Assembly: GCA_032173965.1 (NCBI GenBank)
Contig: JAVUNC010000019.1
Span: 5,270,501-5,334,500 of the forward strand
Origin: Sitta carolinensis
Lineage: Eukaryota > Chordata > Aves > Passeriformes > Sittidae
DNA length: 64,000 nt
Direction: 5' to 3'
The position numbers and the translations under genes were made by a program. Shown in pieces: positions 61,101 through 64,000 of this stretch. The notes below the pieces were generated by a model. That model had not been told where the DNA came from. It saw nothing but the letters and a program-made list of their open reading frames with translations, and did not search any database. Numbering within the stretch: the first letter of the stretch is position 1; each line of letters begins with the position of its first letter.

Positions 61101-63769
61101 TTTTCAGAGCTTTCTGCCAGCCACAGGAGAACAGCTGTGGGTAAGCCCTGGCAAGCAGCAGCCCGGGGTCCCTGCATACCTGTGCTTCCCGCAGGAGATC
61201 CTCGCTGCTCTGGTTCTTCCTCAGAGTGCCCAGCCCAGCAGACTGCTCCACAGAGTCAAACATGGAGAATGGACGCACCTTCTTCTCCTTGTCTCGCAAA
61301 AAAGTGTCTCCTTCAGCTGCTGGTGAAGGGAGAGGAGACAACTTTCAAAAGGGATGGCACAATTGTAGGGGTGAGAGTCCTGCTCTGTGCAGTATTTACC
61401 ACAGTGCAGGCAGGAGATGCTTTTTGCATCCATCCTGCCTCTGCACTAAGGGCCCCTGGGCCTGTCAAATGCTGAATTATGCAAGCTCAACAGGGGCATG
61501 TAAGAAGGAACTGAATTAGGATCTACTTCACCACCTGAAGCAAGTTGGGGGTTTGGTTTCTCTCTTCTTAAAAACCCTGCAACACCATAACAAAGCAATG
61601 GCAAAGTTCTTAGATGTTCATTTTCTTGTGCTTTCAAATGAATGCTCAATTATTTACTGAAGCATTTAGAAGAGAGGTATCATCAACTAGATTCTCCGAA
61701 TTTTAAAATTAGCCAAGCACACAAGAACATACCTTGTCCTTCACTCGTCACAATTCCTTTTCCTGAAGTCAAGGCTGATCCTTGATTAATATGATTGTCT
61801 GTATTTGAACTACTCCAGTCAGGAGCAGATGGGGAAGGTTTTGCATTGGGGACCACAGAACCTAGGAAAGAATAAGTGGAACAGATTAAGCTAAAATAGT
61901 AGGGTTTATTGGGTTATTACAAATAGGGTTTTTTTTCAGTAAGAGTCAGGTCTAGCCAATGTAAAAGTATCACACAGAGGTTAAATGCCATAAAACCTAT
62001 CATTAGGGATTTTCACCTGTTTGTCTTAAAAAGAGAATGCAAAGAACAACTACCAAAAGCAACAGCAAAACTCTGCCATAGCACACATCTGCACTTAAAG
62101 CATTCAAAAAAGAAAATTCTCTAGATTAGCTTATTTCCAGTTAGCAGGAAACTTTCCTTGAGTATCTGCACTAAGTTAACAGTGATACAACGTTAAGTAT
62201 AAAAAATATATATTGTGCAAAAAACAACATGATACTTTAAAGCATACACAAATCCTTCCAGGGATATCCAAAAGAGATGAAAATCCATCTTTGTGTTTCA
62301 TGTGCATATAGGGTCTGCATTAAAGCTGATCTTTACATTCACTGCAGTAGACACCCAGATCTGCAAAAACCACTATGAAAATGCCTATTCATAGGCACAT
62401 ATAATATAATCTCCTATTATTTCACCAAATTCTCTCTATTAAATACTAAATAACTTAATGTTAAATTCAAATAGTAATAATAAGCAGCAGCAGAAAGCTC
62501 TATTCTGACAAAGTACCAAAAACTCTCTCTAGGAAAGCAGTCCTTTTGTCCAAATGCTAAAAATAAGAAGTGATATTTTAGTTCAAATAGCTAACCACCA
62601 CGCATTCCTCTAGCAAAAATTCCAGTTTTGTGTGGTCTAGAGCTTAAATTCCACTCCAGAAATTTTAGGATCAGCAAACCAAATAAAAAGAAACAACCTT
62701 CCATTCTCCAAATATGGCAAGAGACACTTGGAACTGCTTTTATGCAATGCTTACTTTAGTATCGGCCAGAATTGGAGATGGAGGAAGTGAGATAGAAAAT
62801 AAACAGAACTATTCTACAAGCTCAGTCTCCATTTCTTGCTTTTGGGAAGATCAGTGTTTCTCTTCTCTCCCAGCTGAAAAAGGAGTCTTCTCCCAGGACA
62901 GCACAGAAGAGATAGTTACAAGTCTCTAAAAGTTTCTTTAGAGACTTCTCTTACTGAACTGAACTGTCTCTCATAGGAGAAAGCCACAGAGAGAAGCCAA
63001 CAGATCTCCATTAACTCTCCAAGAAGGAGAGGCTAAATCTCACTCATCAGCAAGTCAGTAACTTTACTGCTATTTCTGTGCTGTGAGCTACTGCCTGCTT
63101 TGTAAAATGTGTCATGTTGGTTAATCCTTTACATGTAGCATTTCCAAAATGCACAACGAGAAAACTTGGCATTGCTAGTTTTTAAATCCAGGCATCAGGT
63201 ATGTAACTAGAATTGCCTCTAGAAACTCAAACACACTGTTGAATAGTTTTTAAGAGAATTTAAAAATAAATAATTACTTTATAGAAAAATCCTCCTATGG
63301 TCCACACTGTATAACAACTCAAAGTCCTCAGTAATAGATTTACTCAATTTTTAACACTGAATCATAGAACCTCAGTGCTTATAAAATATATTCACTGGTG
63401 CAGGAAAAATTGCAACAAGACTGACAGCTTCAATAATGCTTTGTTTTAAAACAAAGAAAACATCAACACAGGGCTGTTAGGTAAGAAAACAAAACATATC
63501 TGGACAAGAAATATTAATTGTAAGCTATTACCTGCAGGAGCTTTAGCTTGTGTACTGTTCCCAGCTCTCATATTGGGCAGTGTTTGTGTTTTCAGTGGCC
63601 CATCAGGTACCTGCAAAGCTTGTGTCCCATCTGAAAACGCTGGCTTCACCAAAAGCTCAGGTCTGGAAGCAATACGGGGCATAGTAGAGGACTGGATATA
63701 AGGACCTACTGCTGCCACTCGACTTGGAGCAGAAGCCACTGGCTGGGGTAAATTCCCATCTGAAGAAAC
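49148..63769 (-). CDS. TP53BP2: Apoptosis-stimulating of p53 protein 2 (TP53BP2/ASPP2), last ten coding exons
   Basis: ASPP2 binds p53 through its ankyrin and SH3 domains and steers it toward pro-apoptotic targets; it also docks protein phosphatase 1. Minus-strand exons: 63532-63769, 61733-61861, 61180-61316, 59976-60465, 58825-59606, 56852-56989, 56167-56300, 54979-55145, 51883-52082, 49148-49189. Together they give 819 codons including the stop, in one open frame with GT-AG junctions. Visible parts in order: a Ser/Pro-rich region ([13 protein letters not shown]), [58 protein letters not shown], a [14 protein letters not shown] proline-rich stretch, RVKF PP1 motif (56924-56935), ankyrin repeats, and an SH3 domain ([22 protein letters not shown]). 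ASPP2 rather than ASPP1 is indicated by [11 protein letters not shown] and by its position next to CAPN2. The N-terminal exons lie beyond the right edge. Confidence 0.96.
49190..51882 (-). other. TP53BP2 last intron
   Basis: A 2.7 kb intron. It holds a CR1 fragment at 51440-51550; otherwise unique sequence with no supported exon. Confidence 0.6.
51440..51550 (-). mobile_element. CR1 LINE 3' fragment in TP53BP2 intron
   Basis: Matches a reversed CR1 3' region: agaatatcctgagttggaag, the cctcctggccctacacagga block, and the cctgagaacattgctcaag block. About 110 bases, non-coding, a different CR1 subfamily from the copy at 40119. Confidence 0.8.
51883..52082 (-). CDS. TP53BP2: TP53BP2 exon, SH3 domain
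   Basis: 200 nt encoding [68 protein letters not shown]3 with ALYDY-like LWDYE, the WW(W) motif and the YVP..LL end. GCAG acceptor, GTGAGT donor. Confidence 0.96.
52083..54978 (-). other. TP53BP2 intron between SH3 and ankyrin exons
   Basis: A 2.9 kb intron without recognisable repeats beyond short A/T runs and a brief (TGAA)n near 53392. No coding signal seen. Confidence 0.55.
54979..55145 (-). CDS. TP53BP2: TP53BP2 exon, ankyrin repeats
   Basis: 167 nt encoding [55 protein letters not shown]. Ends the ankyrin block; GCAG acceptor, GTGAGT donor splitting a Gly codon. Confidence 0.96.
56167..56300 (-). CDS. TP53BP2: TP53BP2 exon, ankyrin repeat
   Basis: 134 nt encoding [44 protein letters not shown] plus split Trp. 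Classic ankyrin pattern ([16 protein letters not shown]...GVNVNA). CAG acceptor, GTAAGG donor. Confidence 0.96.
56852..56989 (-). CDS. TP53BP2: TP53BP2 exon with RVKF PP1-docking motif
   Basis: 138 nt, 46 codons, encoding [50 protein letters not shown] at 56924-56935 fits the RVxF rule for protein phosphatase 1 binding; the ankyrin domain starts right after it. CAG acceptor, GTACAA donor. Confidence 0.95.
56990..58824 (-). other. TP53BP2 intron before the RVKF exon
   Basis: A 1.8 kb AT-rich intron; no exon or repeat recognised. Confidence 0.5.
58825..59606 (-). CDS. TP53BP2: TP53BP2 large exon, proline-rich region
   Basis: 782 nt encoding [83 protein letters not shown], an acidic variable stretch, [20 protein letters not shown] and [12 protein letters not shown]. 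The proline-rich part can fold back on the ankyrin-SH3 module in ASPP2. CAG acceptor, GTAAGT donor in phase 0. Confidence 0.95.
59976..60465 (-). CDS. TP53BP2: TP53BP2 exon, [18 protein letters not shown] segment
   Basis: 490 nt encoding [20 protein letters not shown], then Gln/Ser-rich sequence, [40 protein letters not shown] and [20 protein letters not shown]. Strongly conserved with ASPP2. CAG acceptor, GTAAGC donor. Confidence 0.95.
61180..61316 (-). CDS. TP53BP2: TP53BP2 exon, [12 protein letters not shown] segment
   Basis: 137 nt encoding [42 protein letters not shown]. The acceptor is a CAGCAG tandem (NAGNAG), so isoforms with or without one extra Ala are expected. GTATGC donor. Confidence 0.92.
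61733..61861 (-). CDS. TP53BP2: TP53BP2 exon, [10 protein letters not shown] segment
   Basis: 129 nt encoding [45 protein letters not shown] acceptor, GTATGT donor; the phases fit both neighbours. A poorly conserved linker, so it is supported mainly by frame and splice sites. Confidence 0.85.
61862..63531 (-). other. TP53BP2 intron, AT-rich
   Basis: A 1.7 kb AT-rich intron. Open frames here lack splice or homology support. Confidence 0.5.
63532..63769 (-). CDS. TP53BP2: TP53BP2 exon, Ser/Pro-rich segment (first in window)
   Basis: 238 nt encoding [43 protein letters not shown] and [10 protein letters not shown] acceptor, GTAATA donor after the first base of a Gly codon. The exon start assumes phase 0 from an unseen exon. 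Confidence 0.87.
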
Positions 63770-64000
63770 CTTGGGGAAAAAAAAAAGAAAACTTAAAGAA
63801 TTTTATTCTGCAGTGTTTATTCAAAGTTTGAAACAAAAGTCAAAAAGGATAAAACAAGTAGCAAATGATACTCCCATATCAAAAGTGCTTTTTTTGAAAA
63901 AGCTCTGAGAATTATAAAGCTGAGGTAGTAATAGCAAAAAGAAAAAATCTAAAATAAAATTCCACGACAGCATAAGATTCTGCAAAGAGTAAGTAGGTTA
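63770..64000 (-). other. TP53BP2 intron, runs off the window
   Basis: Intronic sequence upstream of the first visible TP53BP2 exon. The preceding exon lies past base 64000. Confidence 0.6.

Noticed and set aside
63352..63380. Short piece resembling the CR1 end (gaatcatagaacctcag)
   Set aside because: Too short to separate from chance without a repeat search.

Overview
The window is vertebrate nuclear DNA, most likely from a bird. It shows spliced multi-exon genes, CR1-type LINE tails (the retroposon typical of birds and other reptiles), and compact introns. The gene order CAPN8 (-), CAPN2 (+), TP53BP2 (-) is the known vertebrate arrangement (human 1q41). I see no operons, phage, CRISPR array or RNA gene.

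Region 1 (1-17188, minus strand): the 5' part of the CAPN8 calpain protease gene, exons 1 to 9, encoding the catalytic core and the start of the C2-like domain. The remaining exons lie off the left edge. Eight of the nine exons have the length of the matching CAPN2 exon and good splice sites. Exon 8 is one base short and runs into a stop. Region 2 (17189-25045): the space between the divergent CAPN8 and CAPN2 genes. It holds a CR1 LINE tail and, just upstream of the CAPN2 start codon, about 1 kb of GC-rich tandem decamers.

Region 3 (25046-46919, plus strand): a complete CAPN2 gene. Its 21 coding exons join to exactly 700 codons plus a stop, with Cys105, His262 and Asn286 in place and a C-terminal penta-EF-hand domain. 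A roughly 0.7 kb 3'UTR follows. Region 4 (about 48110-64000, minus strand): the last ten coding exons of TP53BP2 (ASPP2), 818 codons plus a stop, covering the proline-rich region, the RVKF phosphatase-1 docking motif, the ankyrin repeats and the SH3 domain. Its 5' exons lie off the right edge. CAPN2 and TP53BP2 converge tail to tail with about 0.5 kb between their likely poly(A) sites.

The genes do not form one pathway: two are calcium-dependent proteases that arose by duplication, and the third is a p53/PP1 regulator. The points most worth checking are: (1) CAPN8 and CAPN2 exon 4 are 132/134 identical while the neighbouring exons are about 71-78% identical, which suggests gene conversion confined to one exon; (2) CAPN2 intron 16 carries perfect U12-type splice signals; (3) CAPN8 exon 8 has a one-base frameshift; (4) a long in-register decamer array sits on the CAPN2 promoter/5'UTR; (5) CAPN2 intron 10 has a GC donor followed by a 12-nt microexon.
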